64,000 nucleotides of DNA from Scleroderma bovista (taxonomy: Eukaryota > Basidiomycota > Agaricomycetes > Boletales > Sclerodermataceae), in assembly GCA_037178675.1 (NCBI GenBank), contig JAYMGJ010000135.1, positions 1 to 64,000 on the forward strand, read 5' to 3'. The position numbers and the translations under genes were made by a program. The notes below the pieces were generated by a model, which saw only the letters and a list, made by a program, of their open reading frames with translations, ran no database searches and was not told where the DNA came from. Below, piece by piece: positions 10,491 to 24,200 of the stretch; position 1 is the stretch's first letter; the number at the start of each line of letters is the position of its first letter.

Positions 10491-13400
10491 ATGGCAAGAT
10501 CGTCCAAGGCATGTCCGTCCATTGCTCACCGCTGCTACGCTGACCCCGTTGCAGAAGAGACAGCGGAGGAATACAAATGACTACGTCGGCGCACAGGGGA
10601 TGCACAACCAGCGATTCGCTGATTACTACAAAGCACAGAATATTGTCCCAGATGACGAGTGGGATCAGTTGATGGATGCTTTCAGACGTCCACTGCCAAC
10701 GACATTTCGTATCACTGGCAGTAGAGAGTATGCGATCCCTTTCCACTGTAGAACGACACACTCACCTGATGCAAAAGCATCGCTCACACCCTTGGTGATA
10801 CTATCCAAAAAATATATGTCCCCACCCTGAACCACCTTGTATTCGAGGGCGAGGCTATTCCACCTCCCACCAACATCCCATGGTAAGATCAGATGTCCCC
10901 CATTCTCGTTGTACCATGATGTACAGTGGTCAGGTATCCAGATGGTCTTGCATGGCAGTTCAACGTCTCAAAAAAAGTGCTCAGACGCTCTCCAGAGTTC
11001 AAAAAGTTCCATTCCTTCTTGGTACACGAGACCGATGTGGTCAGTCATATGGTCTGCAGTGGTCTATGATTTCTCACACACGTTGAACATTCAGGGAAAC
11101 ATATCACGGCAAGAAGCAGTAAGTATGCTACCCCCGCTTTTCATGGACGTCCAGCCGCATCATAAAGTATGTTCACTTGCGTATCTGTCTTGTGCGACCA
11201 CCATCCCAACCTTATTAGGTTATCGACCTGTGTGCTGCTCCTGGCTCAAAGGTATTTGGGACACTTGTCTTGCATTCATCTGAATATGTATCTTCACTAC
11301 AAGACAGCCCAACTACTAGAGGCACTACACGCCGATGATACAACAACTTCTTCATCAATACCACCCGGTTTACTAATCGCCAACGATAGCGATAGTCGCC
11401 GTTCCCATCTTCTCATCCATCAATCAGCCCGTCTTCCCAGCCCTGCATTCATGGTCACCAACCTCGACGCGTCTATCTATCCCGTACTTAAGCTCCCATC
11501 GTGCCCCCATGATAACCGTCGCTCAGTAAAAAAGACTTCGAGCCAGCTATTATTTGATAGGATATTGTGTGACGTACCGTGCAGTGGGGACGGTACATTG
11601 AGGAAGAACCTTGGGATCTGGAAACGTTGGCAGCCAATGGATGGGAATGGCTTGCATAGGTTTGTGTTTGCTTGCAAAGGGACGCTACCTGACTTACCTA
11701 TGATACTTTCAATGAAGTCTCCAGACCCGCATCTTGCAACGTGCCATGCGGATGCTTGCCCCGGATGGTCGAATCGTGTACTCAACCTGCTCACTCAATC
11801 CGGTAGAGAACGAAGCTGTCGTAGCAGCTGCTCTCAACTCCAATCTTGGTATGGTCATTGTTACAATACATTTGTCATCTGACGAACACATCCCATCAGA
11901 GTTCGAGCTTGTGGATGTTTCAAAACAACTTCCACAGCTAATTCGACGCCCAGGGCTCGCCACCTGGACCCCCACCATCGACCGCAATGTAAACACCTGT
12001 TTCGGTTCATATGACGCATACATCCTAAGCCTTCCTGAGGACAAGCGTGCTGACACTAGATTGTTGGAAACTCATTGGCCACCTAGTAATATTGACACTC
12101 TGCACCTTGAGCGATGGCAAGTCTTCTTTTTTTTTTTTTTGAATGCTAGGTTGGTAATGAATGGACGTCGGACGTTAGTATGCGCGTATACCCACATCTT
12201 CAAGACACGGGTGGATTTTTTGTTGCTGTGTTCGAACGCAAAGCCAGTCACAACATATTCAACTCTGCACAAGTTCCGTAAGTTCCTAATTACTCGTGCG
12301 CGTTGTTTCTGCTATATACATTCGTTTACGCAAGAAAACGCGTGGCGGAAGACTCAGACACACCAAGTCATGCCCCGGAGACAAAGAAAGTGAGACTGGA
12401 AACGAACACGCAGACACAAGTGGCGAAGGACGACATTGCAATCTCGAGGGTTGACACCGATGCCATGGACCCCATTACTATCGATGGGAAACATGAGACA
12501 ATAGGTCAAATGTCAGAAACTGCCCACGGAAAGGCCACACTCGCCGATCCCTCGTTCAAGGAGATGCCACATACGTTTCTGCAACCGGACGATCCGGCAT
12601 TGCTTACTTGTATGTGAGTCGTTCATTTACATCCTTGTCCACGAACAGGCGACTATAATGTCCATTTCTCAGAAACCAACTCAACTTAGCTCCATCTTTC
12701 CCCTCCTCTAATGTCCTTGTGCGGAATCCGGCAGGCGAACCCGTCCGATCCTTTTACCTTACCAACTCTCTCGTCAAGTCCGTCGTGCAGGCCAATGACT
12801 ACACTCGTATGAGGCTCATGGCCAGCGGCACAAAGGTTATAACGAAGCAGGAAGCGGCCAGGGGCATCGACGCGCAGTACCGCGTGCTTGGTGAGGGTCT
12901 GCCTGTCGTGTTGCCGTATATCAAGCCGGAAACGATCATGCACGTGGATTTCGGATCATTAAGGGTCCTTCTACAGAGTTATTACCCTCTTTGTACGTCG
13001 TTTGTGGAGCCGTTTAAGTCAGAGATGGAGGCCAGAGGTATGTGTGGGAAAATTCGCCCGTTTAATTTGTGTTCCCATCGTGTGTTAAAAGCGCCCTCCC
13101 TGTTCTGTAGGCTTCGGCAGTCATGTCGCTCGTTTCATTGCCGGAATGTCGTCGGATACGACGTATGTCTATTCTTTCCAATATTCTTCTCCCCACTGAT
13201 TCGAGGTTGGTGAGAAGACTCTCCCGGGACCTCGTCCTACCGCTATGGAAGTCCAACGTGTCTATATCACTCATGATCGACAAAAAAGCAAAAAGGTGCG
13301 GTCCTGCATCTCGCCCTCGCTTCGGTACACACTCACTTCGATTTTTCTGAACTTCTAAATGCGATACATCAGTGCCTTGAGCCTACGCCTTTTCGGTGAG

Positions 13401-13559
13401 GATCTCACTGTCGCTGCGCGTGAGCAGGGTCGCAAGAAGAAACTGGCTGGTCCAGGTGCAGAGGCAACGACTGCTGGTGAGCCCGGAGACCTGGAGGATG
13501 ACAGAGACGGAGGAAATGACCAGGATAGTGTCGACGGTGATGCGGAAGAACACGAATAA
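10491..13559 (+). CDS. TRM4: tRNA (cytosine-5-)-methyltransferase, Trm4/NSUN2 type, 760 aa
   Basis: Fifteen exons sum to exactly 2283 nt: 10491-10508, 10555-10727, 10778-10882, 10934-11039, 11095-11166, 11219-11251, 11304-11659, 11718-11848, 11900-12116, 12179-12277, 12335-12613, 12673-13037, 13111-13162, 13206-13295, 13373-13559. The SAM-binding motif DLCAAPGSK, the PCS loop LCDVPCSGDGTLRKN and the catalytic YSTCSLNPVENE (nucleophile Cys) are all present, as is the family's YPHLQDTGGFFVAVFERKA. The start is MARSSKKRQRRNTNDYVGAQ and the tail is basic then acidic. The enzyme makes m5C in tRNA from S-adenosylmethionine, mainly in the nucleus or nucleolus. Introns 1 (GCATGT) and 9 (GCAAGT) have GC donors; both are needed to keep frame. 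No GT alternative preserves the first, because the nearby GT runs into a stop. Confidence 0.95.
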
Positions 13560-13872
13560 ATTTGCACCTTCAAGTTGTACTGTTTGTATCGACACGGGTG
13601 ATAGGGCGACATCTTGGAGTTTGATCGGTATTCCGACTCGCCACTTTGGCTCTTATGTAAGTTGTGCTAGCAGACCTCTGCATGCCAACCATCTACATTC
13701 TCTGCCCACTCTATGCCCACCACCCTCAGAGATTAGGGACGCAAGTTGTGTAACAAGCCATTCCCTAGCAGGGGTAGCGAACGCAACCGTACGGACCTAG
13801 ACACAAATTACATGTAGAAAATAGCAACGATGTGATGAAAGCAAGCAGAATGTACCAGGAAAAATGAATATA
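13560..13872. other. Convergent 3' spacer between TRM4 and MSH2
   Basis: A 313-bp gap between two facing stop codons. It must hold both 3' UTRs, which may overlap. No gene is seen. Confidence 0.6.
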
Positions 13873-16800
13873 TTACAGAGATGCGATCAGAGATTGTACC
13901 CATGCATTACGTTCGATCTGAGGTCGGAACTCCTCCACACACTGACGCAACTCTTCTAGCTGCGCCTCTGGCGAAACATCTTCCATGACGACATCTTCAC
14001 CATCGGTGCTCGTAGATTGAGACCATTTTCGAAGGAGCTCTTCTACTATGCGGATACCCTCTTCCGTCACTTCGTCCGAGTGCTCTGGTTGGGAGTCTTG
14101 ACCTAAAATTGGTTTCATGTCAGTGAAATTGTAGTTCTATGCAGCTTATAGTACACACCAACTGCGAAGTCTTCAAGCTCATCTGCCTTGCGTTTCGCGA
14201 GCTGCCCACAGGTCAGAATTCAAAACCATTCAAGGGGGGCTTTTGTACAACCTTGACTACGTTGTCCGGGAAATTGGCCAATTTTGCAACGTGTATTCCA
14301 AAGCTTTGATCCGAGACACCTGCGACAAATCAACATCGCTAGCACAAGTACGATCCGCGAAGATAAATACCGGGCTGAACTTTGTACAAGAGGGTGATAT
14401 CCCTCTCTTGTGACCCATCATCCTGTCCTACGTGGGCTACAACATGCAAGTTTTTCACGTGCGAAATCTGCTGATCCAGTGAAGTCAATTCGTGAAAATG
14501 GGTGGCGAATAGACAGAACGCTCGGATCTTGGACGCTATGTGTCTGGGAGAGATAAGCTAACGATCAGAATCAGGCAAGGGACTCGGTGCGTGGTGACGC
14601 ACTCTGATATGGCCCAAGCGAGCCCAAAACCGTCGTAAGTCGAAGTCCCTGTGGTGACCGTGTGTGAAGAAGACCAAGCACAATGGTGATGACATCATCC
14701 TGACCTCTACCCAACTCGTCGATGATGATTAATGAGTTCTTCGTTGCAGACTGTCACCCAATGAGCACAGGAACGCACGGGGAAAATCTACTCTCATGGA
14801 ATAATAAACGTACTCTTAAGATGGAAGCCGTCTCAAGCATCTCAGCCATGAATGTCGACACACCCTTGAGCTGGGAGTCGCCCGCACCGACTCGACACAA
14901 CACCGAGTCAAAAATAGGAAGCGTGGCAGATGAGCAGGGGACGAAACACCCCGTCTGTGCCATCAGTGCTATTACCCCAACCTATGTTACCAGTTTCCGC
15001 TTGAGAGCCCACTCACAAACGAATGAGATAATCATACCTGTCGAATATACGTGCTCTTGCCGCCCATATTTGGTCCAGCTTCAGTGCCAGAGTTAGCGGT
15101 GTGGTAGGAAACGATAAATGTCGCAGTACTTATTATCTGGAATTCACCCTCCCCTCTCACCATCTCCACGTCATTCGCAATAAAGCTAATTTCATCCTGG
15201 ACTTCCAGACAGGGATGGCGGGCGTCTTTCAGAATAAGACTACTCTCTCCTAAGCCAGCCATACATGTCAGAACGAACATTGAAGTGAAAGTTAATGGGC
15301 ATGCCTTTCTCCAAAACCGTCGGTTTAACATATGGTTCGGGTGCATTTACCGAAACATGTGCGAAGCTGCATCAATGACAGGGTAAGTCCATCCGCACAC
15401 AGGAATCAGGACAACCCACAAACCTGACAATGACATCCAAGTGGGCTAGTACATGGTCTAAGCTCTCCAAAACTGGTGTGTAGGTCGCTAAGCCCCATGA
15501 TATCAGCATCAGCACTGTCCTTAGACAAGTACCACTCACAAGCGATGCTGACAACTTCCTTGACCAAACCTGACTGTGTACGCTGATAATCGTCAGTCGT
15601 TTCCTGGTATTCCGTTGCCAACGACTTCAGAGCCTTCGTTGTGAAGTAGACGCCCGATTTGGTGGTGCCGAGCTCGATGTACTTCTTGTTTTTCGAAAGT
15701 ACTTTGGCATCCTGCAGTGGTCACAAGGATACGGTCGTGTGCGGGGACAATAGTTAAATCGCTTACGTTCTTGGTCAATCGGAAGCAGTACCCATAAGTA
15801 GCCGAGTTTTCAAGATGAAGTTTTTTATCAAGCTCAAAACCAAGGTCCCTCCCAGCAGTACGATGTTCCGCATCCAGGCCATCCCGCACCTACAGGACAT
15901 GCATCAGCCCTGGTACAAGACTACTACGGCGCATCTCCGAGAGAGGGTAAACGAATCAAGAGAAACTCACCTCCATGATCTTCTCCGACAATGCCCGCAG
16001 ACCCTCATCATACTCTGGTTTGATAGTGTAGGTATGCGTATCCAGTGATGCCAGATCCAGCGTTGTTTCGACCATTTCAGAGTACTTGGTGAGCTTTTCG
16101 GAGTGCGTCTGTTCGGATCGATCGGACTGAGTGACATGTTATGGCTTTCTTGGAGCCCGGTAACCTACCCCAAATGGTTCCAGATATACTTCTTTCACAA
16201 GTGTCCTGTGGGCCTCGTGCTCGTATTCAATGCCACTGAGGACCTCAAGCAAGCCAGGCGTCTTGGTGGGATGCGACATTTAGGCCAAGACATTAGAAAT
16301 TGGCACAGAAAACATGCCTTCAGCACAACTTGATATACTCTGACCACGTCCTCCAACGAAGCGACCCCTTTCTTAAAGCGCTTACTTATGCGGTGGAGGT
16401 CAGGCATCAACTTAAGGTAGTCGTCCTATTCACACGTCGATGGGTGAGTACGAAAGATGTGAAACCACACCGTGTGCATACCTGCAAGGTCCTCCTGGTC
16501 GACGAGTCATCCACAAAGGTCTCTACTAAATCCTGTCTCTTACCTGAAAGGAAATACCCTCATGAGACTGGAATGCAGAGTTAGGTATCCAAAATGTTAC
16601 CCACGAATCTCATGCAAGTTCACAAGCGGCTGCTTAAGCCATGTCCCCAGAAGTCGCGTGCCCTGCGCCGTCTTGCACTTGTTGAGCAAGCCCAAAAGTG
16701 TAGAGGACTTGTTAATAGTACCCTGCACAGCGGTGTCAGCTTCATTTGATCGCTACCTTACGAACTAATTGCCTACTCCAGCCTCGAAACTGATGAGTCC

Positions 16801-17975
16801 CAACGCTCGGACTGCACTTGCATCCAGACGCATATACCGAGCAAGGTCATGGATGCGGAGAGTATATGCGCCGAAATTGGAAGGGTCAGTGGTTAAAGCG
16901 AGATAATTGATGAGGGCTGCCAGTGCTGCAGGAGATGGGAATGCTGTAAACGGGTTAACCAGGTATCCTCAGCAAGACTGAGGAAAGGGATAAACATTTC
17001 ACGCCTGATGTTTCCATTTCATCCTCAGTTTGTGTGAGTTTTCTCACATCGTCTTCGACATTTCTTGGTGTAAATTCGCCTATGTAATTTGTCAATCAGA
17101 TACTTCTCAGCAGATTGGAAGGTAGCGTACTTGGTTTTCGTTCCGAAATAACAACATTGCACCTCTCAAGGACTGCCTTGAGCTTATTGAGTTCAATATC
17201 ACGGTCAGTCTTGCCAGATACAGTGCCAGTCGGGATGACTGCTTCCTTTACCGAGAGCTGAATAATAAGGGACTGCCCACAAGGCCCTCAGTCTAAATCT
17301 CGTTTACAATATAGCGTACAAAATACCTCCGTGTTTGAAAAGAGGTCATTGTCAGCGAACTCTGCAACTCCAAGTTCTCGAACACTCGTGTCGGCATAAG
17401 CAATGGACACAGATTTGACCTTTGCCTTGTCTGGGCCAGAAGAGGATGCTATTTTAATGGCAACAACGATCGGAGCGGAAAGGACGTCTGAGTTTGCAAA
17501 GAGAAGATCCTCGACTGCTTGGAGGTTTCCGGGAGATGCCTGTGTGGTGTTGAACAGTGGAGTTTTTTGCGTAGCCAGTAGTACTCACCTCCTTTTGCAG
17601 CACAAACTTAGCAACTTTCCTTCCCTGGCCTGGAGCAGGGACCCATATTTCAACTCTCAGTTGTTTTACTGTCAGGGCCTCTCTCAAGAACTGGTGACCG
17701 AGAGTGTAGTTGAGGGTGACACTAGGTAGGCCACCCGCTTTCCCCCCAGCGCCAAGATACTTGAGCACGGAGTTCGTGCGAAAGACGTGTGCAGCGACGT
17801 AGTGGGCATCTTGTCCATGCACAGAGTAGAAGTCGCCACGGTCAAAGAGACGGACGACGCCATCCTCTGTGGGGGATTTTTTAGGTAGCTTTGAGAAGAA
17901 TGCAACGAATCCCGGATCCGAAGCGTGTGCAAGGTCATGGTCTGCGTCTTTTTCTTTTCCGTACATCAACGACAT
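13873..17975 (-). CDS. MSH2: DNA mismatch repair ATPase MSH2
   Basis: The protein starts [18 protein letters not shown] at 17975. It has the MutS-I mismatch domain with [20 protein letters not shown] and the connector VIKY-like [12 protein letters not shown]. It continues through [20 protein letters not shown], the lever/clamp exons, and the C-terminal ABC ATPase: Walker [14 protein letters not shown] (near 15060), Walker [10 protein letters not shown] (near 14720), then across an intron [15 protein letters not shown], and the [10 protein letters not shown] switch (near 14490). The stop is at 13873-13875. There are many introns of about 50-70 nt. In other fungi Msh2 pairs with Msh6 or Msh3 to recognise mismatches and loops and recruits Mlh1-Pms1 in the nucleus. 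The order and motifs of MutS domains are complete, so it appears functional. It is divergent from BRR2 and convergent with TRM4. I did not resolve every exon edge. Confidence 0.93.
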
Positions 17976-18299
17976 GGTGTTTCCTCGGACTGTTGGGAAG
18001 GTTGAAGAATTGAAAGGCAGACGCGTCCTCGGAAGAATAATTATGTATACGTCACGCGCGTCGCGTTTCACGACAAGTACATACTACATAGTACATAATG
18101 CAACATATTCAATATATCATGCACTTTACATACATTCTGCAACTCACCGCAGGTCGCAGCTGCCATGCTGTATCATAGTCACACATCGGCGTCGAGGAGG
18201 GAAACTATGTACTAGTAGTAGACTTGCCGTGACTGGGCACAGCCACTCTATTCAATTTTGAGCCTCCGCTACGACTGTGTTCGTTACTCTCGTTTCGCC
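17976..18299. promoter_or_regulatory. 324-bp divergent promoter between MSH2 and BRR2
   Basis: The start codons face away from each other across 324 bp. The region contains repeated ACATA/GTACATA motifs near 18080-18135 and GTCACGCGCGTCGCG near 18052. The latter has MluI-box-like ACGCG, a motif that marks cell-cycle-controlled replication and repair genes in yeasts; this role here is inference. Confidence 0.5.
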
Positions 18300-21200
18300 A
18301 TGTCCGGCCGTCCAAAACCAGACCTTTCTGGCTACAACTACAGTGCCATCTCCTCGCTCGTCCTCACCGCAGACCGATCTGCACTCCCCCGGCGCGACCG
18401 TGAACCAGATGGAGCTCCTACTTCGCTCGCTGGTAAAATAGACCCAAAGGAGATGGGATCTCGTGTGCAACGCTCTGCGCCGAAGGACGTTGACAAGAAG
18501 AAGAAAAGGGCTGGGGATGCTGCTGTAGGAAAGGACACCCTCGATAAGGCCGCGACAACACGAAAGCGTGTCGACGCTGGCCTCGGCTTCTCCGACATCC
18601 TCGAATTGACTCAGGATGTCGAGGGGCTACGCTACCGTCCACGCACCGCCGAAACACGAGAAGTATACGAACTCATGCTTTCAGCTGTACATCAGACTCT
18701 TGGCGACCAAGCCAATGAAATCATACGGAGTGCGACAGACACTATTCTTGAGACCCTCAAAAATGAAGATATGAAGGACTTCGACAAGAAGAAGGAGATC
18801 GAGGAGATTTTGGGCTCAATATCCAATGACGCTTTTGCCCAGCTGGTCGCACTTTCCAAGAAGATAACGGATTATGGAGCTGAGGAGGAGGCCATGGCTG
18901 ACCCAGACATGGAGAAAAAAGATGCAGAAATAGATGACGAAATTGGCGTAGCCGTTGTATTCGACGAGGAGGAACACGAGGAAGACGATGATGAAGGCTA
19001 CGAAATCCGTGAGGAGTCAGACGATGAAGAGGATGCTGAAGGGGGAGAGGGCTCGGAAAAAGCTGATGAGGATGCAGGTAACGACGAAGAGCTCGTTATT
19101 GGTGGTTCTATTTCGGAAACATCAAAAACTCATGCGGACAAAGACGTCGTTTCGCCACACGCCATTGACGGTTTCTGGGTGCAGCGTCAAATGTCTGAAG
19201 TATTTCCCGACGCGACTACCGCAGAAACCAAGGCAAAGGCCGTCCTCTCCATCCTTGGATCAGAATCCGGTCTCCGTGATTGCGAAAACCAGCTTATGGA
19301 ACTCTTTGAGTATCAAAATTTTCACGTCATTACCAAGTTTCTGAAAAACAGGGATGTCATTGTCTGGTGTACGAAGCTGATACGGTCAGAAGCGGATGAT
19401 CGGATAAATGTCGAGGTTGCGATGCGGGAGAAGGGTGTTGGCTGGATCCTGCGCGAGCTAGCAGGCGACAGGCAAAAAAGGAAGACCCAAGATGATGCCA
19501 TGGATGTCGATAAACCGGTCGTCGTTCCCAAAACAGCTACTCTTTCACCAGGCTCGACTGTCCAGCCTAAGCATGCTGTCGACCTTGAGAGCATGGCATT
19601 CAGCCAAGGTGGCCACCTCATGACTAACAAGAAATGCAAACTTCCCGATGGCTCATTCAAACGCTCCCGCAAGGGATTTGAAGAAATTCACGTTCCTGCT
19701 CCGCCAAAAAAACCCGTCAATGACAACGAGTTAGTCCCTATTGAGAGATTACCTGAGTGGGCTCGGGAGGCTTTCAGTACGGTGAAGAGATTGAACAGGA
19801 TTCAGAGTAGGTTGTTCCCGATTGCGTTTGGGACGGATGAGCCAATCCTGCTGTGTGCACCAACTGGTGCTGGTAAGGTAGGTATTCCTGGGTCGTCATC
19901 AAGGGCACACCTGACTATTTTTGTAGACCAATGTCGCAATGCTCACTATCCTCAACGAGCTAGCCAAGTATCGAGACGAGGAGACCGGGAAATTTGCCCT
20001 AGACGCCTTCAAGGTAGTCTATATCGCTCCCATGAAGGCGCTCGTCCAAGAAATGGTCGGAAACTTCAACGCGCGACTCTCTCCCTTTGGCATCAAGGTT
20101 GGCGAACTCACAGGTGACTCTCAGATGACGAAGCAGCAAATTACCGAGACACAAATCATAGTGACGACACCAGAGAAGTGGGATGTCATCACACGCAAGA
20201 GCACGGACACCTCATACACGAACCTCGTGCGCCTCGTGATCATTGATGAGATCCATCTTCTGCATGACGAGCGTGGTCCGGTCCTGGAGAGCCTTATCGC
20301 ACGAACGGTGCGTCGGATGGAACAAACAGGGGAATACGTACGACTCGTCGGACTGTCGGCAACACTGCCGAACTACCAGGATGTCGCAACCTTCCTGCGC
20401 GTCGACGAGTCCAAGGGACTCTTTTATTTCGATGCCTCCTACCGCCCTTGTGGTCTTCAACAACAGTTCATCGGCATCACCGAGAAAAAGGCAATCAAAC
20501 GCTTCCAGGTCATGAATGAAGTGTGCTATGAGAAGGTCCTGGATCAGGCAGGGAAGAACCAGACGCTTGTCTTTGTCCACTCACGAAAAGAAACATCCAA
20601 GACGGCGCGGTTCCTTCGTGATATGGCAATCGAGAAGGAAACCATCACACAATTCGTGCGGCCCGATTTGGCGACGCGCGAGATCCTTAATGAGGAAGCA
20701 CCTAACATGAAAGACCCACACTTGCGGGATTTACTCCCATTCGGGTTTGCTATCCATCACGCTGGCATGAGTCGCGAGGACCGCACAACTGTCGAGGATC
20801 TATTTGCGGACGGAAGGGTGCAGGTATTGGTGTGTACTGCTACACTTGCATGGGGTGTCAATCTACCTGCGCACACTGTTATCATCAAGGGGACCCAGAT
20901 CTATAACCCTGAAAAAGGTCGATGGGTTGAGTTGTCGCCACAGGATGTACTTCAGATGCTCGGGCGTGCTGGGCGCCCTCAGTACGACACGTTTGGCGAA
21001 GGTATCATCATCACAAATCATGCAGAGCTGCAGTATTACTTGAGCTTGCTGAACCAGCAATTGCCGATCGAGAGTCAGCTCGTATCGAAGTTAGCGGACA
21101 ATCTAAATGCGGAAATCGTCTTAGGCACCGTGCGGAACAGAGACGAGGCAGTCCAATGGTTGGGATACACATATCTGCAAGTTATTTTCGCATTTATATG

Positions 21201-24200
21201 TTTGCGAATGCTCACCCTCAAATACTAGGTATGTCCGGATGCTCAAGTCACCTGGTCTATATGGTGTTGGCGTGGATTACCAAGATGACGACGCGCTGGT
21301 TCAAAAGCGTGCTGATATTGTTCATTCTGCGGCAGCTATCCTCGAGAAATGTCTTTTAATCAAGTACGAGCGCACATCTGGTCGGTTCCAAAGCACGGAG
21401 CTTGGACGAATCGCATCACACTACTATATAACACACAGTTCTATGGCAACCTACAACCAGCACCTCCGACCGACGATGTCGATGTTGGAGCTTTTCCGTG
21501 TGTTTGCGCTTTCAAACGAGTTTAAGTTGCTTCCTGTCAGGCAAGAAGAGAAAATCGAGCTGGGAAAATTGCTCGAGCGGGTGCCAATTCCGGTCAAGGA
21601 GGGCGTAGATGAACCAGCGGCCAAGATCAATGTCCTGCTACAGGCATATATCTCGCAGCTTAAGCTCGAAGGTGAGTATCTCCCGGCATTATTGGGGGAA
21701 TGTTAGCTGATACCTATTCTTCAGGTTTTGCCCTCGTTGCAGACATGGTATTTGTGCAACAATCTGCTGGGCGGTAAGCTGCTATACATCAAATGTGAAG
21801 TATTCCTGACCATTATCCCGAAGTATCTTGCGTGCGATGTTCGAAATTTGTCTCAAACGAGGCTGGTCGGTGCCTGCTCGTGCTTGCCTTTCCCTTTGCA
21901 AGATGGTGGAGAAACGAATGTAAGCTATGTTTCCTAAGGCCTGTTGTACCATTCTTGACATATTACAGGTGGGGTTCAATGACTCCGCTCCGACAATTCA
22001 AGGGGGTACCACAAGAAGTCATTAGGAAAGCTGAGGGTAAACAATTCGTGAGTCTAAGCCACTAGCTTAGAATAGTCACGAGGTACTGAGGTCTTTTTCA
22101 GCCGTGGTATCGTTACTTCGACCTCAACCCCCCTGAACTCGGAGAGTTGATTGGTATTCCTAATGCAGGCCGTCTTGTGCACCGCCTTGTGCATAATTTC
22201 CCCAAGCTTCAGTGTGTATTGTTACAGCTCTTTGATGCTGAGATGCTAACTAGGGATTCCAGGTTACAGGCCCAGGTCCAGCCTATCACGCGTTCCCTCA
22301 TTCGCATCGACCTCAACATCATCCCTGATTTCCGCTGGGACGAAAAGATCCATGGTACTGCTGAGACATTCCACATTCTTGTTGAAGACGTTGATGGCGA
22401 GATTGTCCTCTTCCATGACGTTTTTGTCCTTCGCCAGCGTTACGCAGAGAGCGAACACAGCGTCACGATCACTGTGCCCATGTTTGAGCCTGTACCACCC
22501 AACTACTACATTTCACTCGTTTCGGATCATTGGTTACATGCAGAAACACGGTTACCCATTTCGTTCAAGCACCTAATCCTCCCCGAGAAGTTCCCACCTC
22601 CTACCCCGTTGCTCGATATGCAACCCTTACCGCTGTCTGCCCTGAAAGAGGAAGAGTTCGAGAAGATTTACTCATCGACAATCAAAACGTTCAACAAGAT
22701 TCAGACGCAGGTCTTTGAAGCGCTTTACAACTCGGATGAGAATGTATTTATCGGTGCACCGACTGGCAGTGGGAAGACGATCTGTGCGGAATTTGCGCTA
22801 CTGCGGCTTTGGAAGAAAAAAGATGATAGGTCGCGTGCGGTTTGCATTGAGCCTTACCAAGAAATGGTTGACCAACGTGTTTCTGAATGGCGTCGCAAGT
22901 TTAGTGGTGTCAAGGGCGGAAAGGAGATTGTGGGTTTGACGGGTGAGACGAGCGCAGACTTACGCCTTCTGGAACTAGGAGATGTTGTCGTATGCACACC
23001 AACCCAAGTACGTGTTTGCAAACCTTCGAATGTGCTTGACTAACATTTTGGTGTAGTGGGATGTGCTTTCGCGCAGATGGCGACAGAGGAAAAATGTGCA
23101 AACAGTTGCTCTCCTCATTGCGGACGAAGTCCAGCTAGTTGGAGGTGAAGTTGGCCCAACGTATGAGGTTATCATTTCGCGGACGCGGTATGTCTCTGCA
23201 CAGTCAGAGATCAAGACGCGCATTGTCGCATGTGGTGTGTCACTTGCTAATGCTCGCGATCTTGGCGAGTGGATAGGCGCACCCTCGCATACAATCTTCA
23301 ATTTCTCACCAAGGTGTGCCATTCTTCCGTCTTATCATGCAAAGCAGACTGATAGTGTATTCTTAGCTCACGGCCCCTTGACATGGATATCCATCTACAA
23401 AGTTTCAATATCCCGCACTACCCATCACTAATGATTGCCATGTCGAAGCCTGCCTACCTTGCGATTGTTGAATACGCCCCCACAAAACCCGTCATTATTT
23501 TCGTCTCTTCAAGGAAGCAATGTCGCTCGACTGTTGACGACTTGTTGGTGCATTGCGCGGCGGATGAACAACCTGATCGCTTCATGAATGCAGAAGAAGC
23601 AGACCTGCAGCGTTACCTGGACCGCGTCGGCGACAAACACCTTGTGGAAAGTCTGAAACATGGAATCGGATACTATCACGAAGCGATGGACAAACAGGAT
23701 AAACGCATTATTGAATACTTGTTTGAATCCGGCGCTATCCAGGTCCTTGTAGCATCAAAGGTTAGTTTTGTGATGAACCATGGCTTGTCAACTAATTGGA
23801 AAATAGGACACAGCATGGAACATCCCGGCTGTGAGCTACATGGTAATCGTCATGGGCGTCCAATATTACGAGGGCAAGGAACACCGCTATGTTGATTACC
23901 CCGTCATGGACGTTCTGCAAATGATTGGCCGGGCTTGTCGACCGCTGGAAGACGAGCGAAGTCGGTGCGTGCTGATGTGTCAACAGACCCGCAAGGACTT
24001 CTACAAGAAATTCTTGGCGGAAGGTCTACCCATCGAGTCGCATCTCCCTACACATCTACTTCATGACTACTTCCTTGCGGAAATTGCAGTCAAAACCATC
24101 GAGAACAAACAAGAGGCAATGGTATTAAATGAAACCTGTTTATATTTACCGTGGCTTAGTTTTTTTTTTTCGTAGGATATCCTAACTTGGACATTCTTCT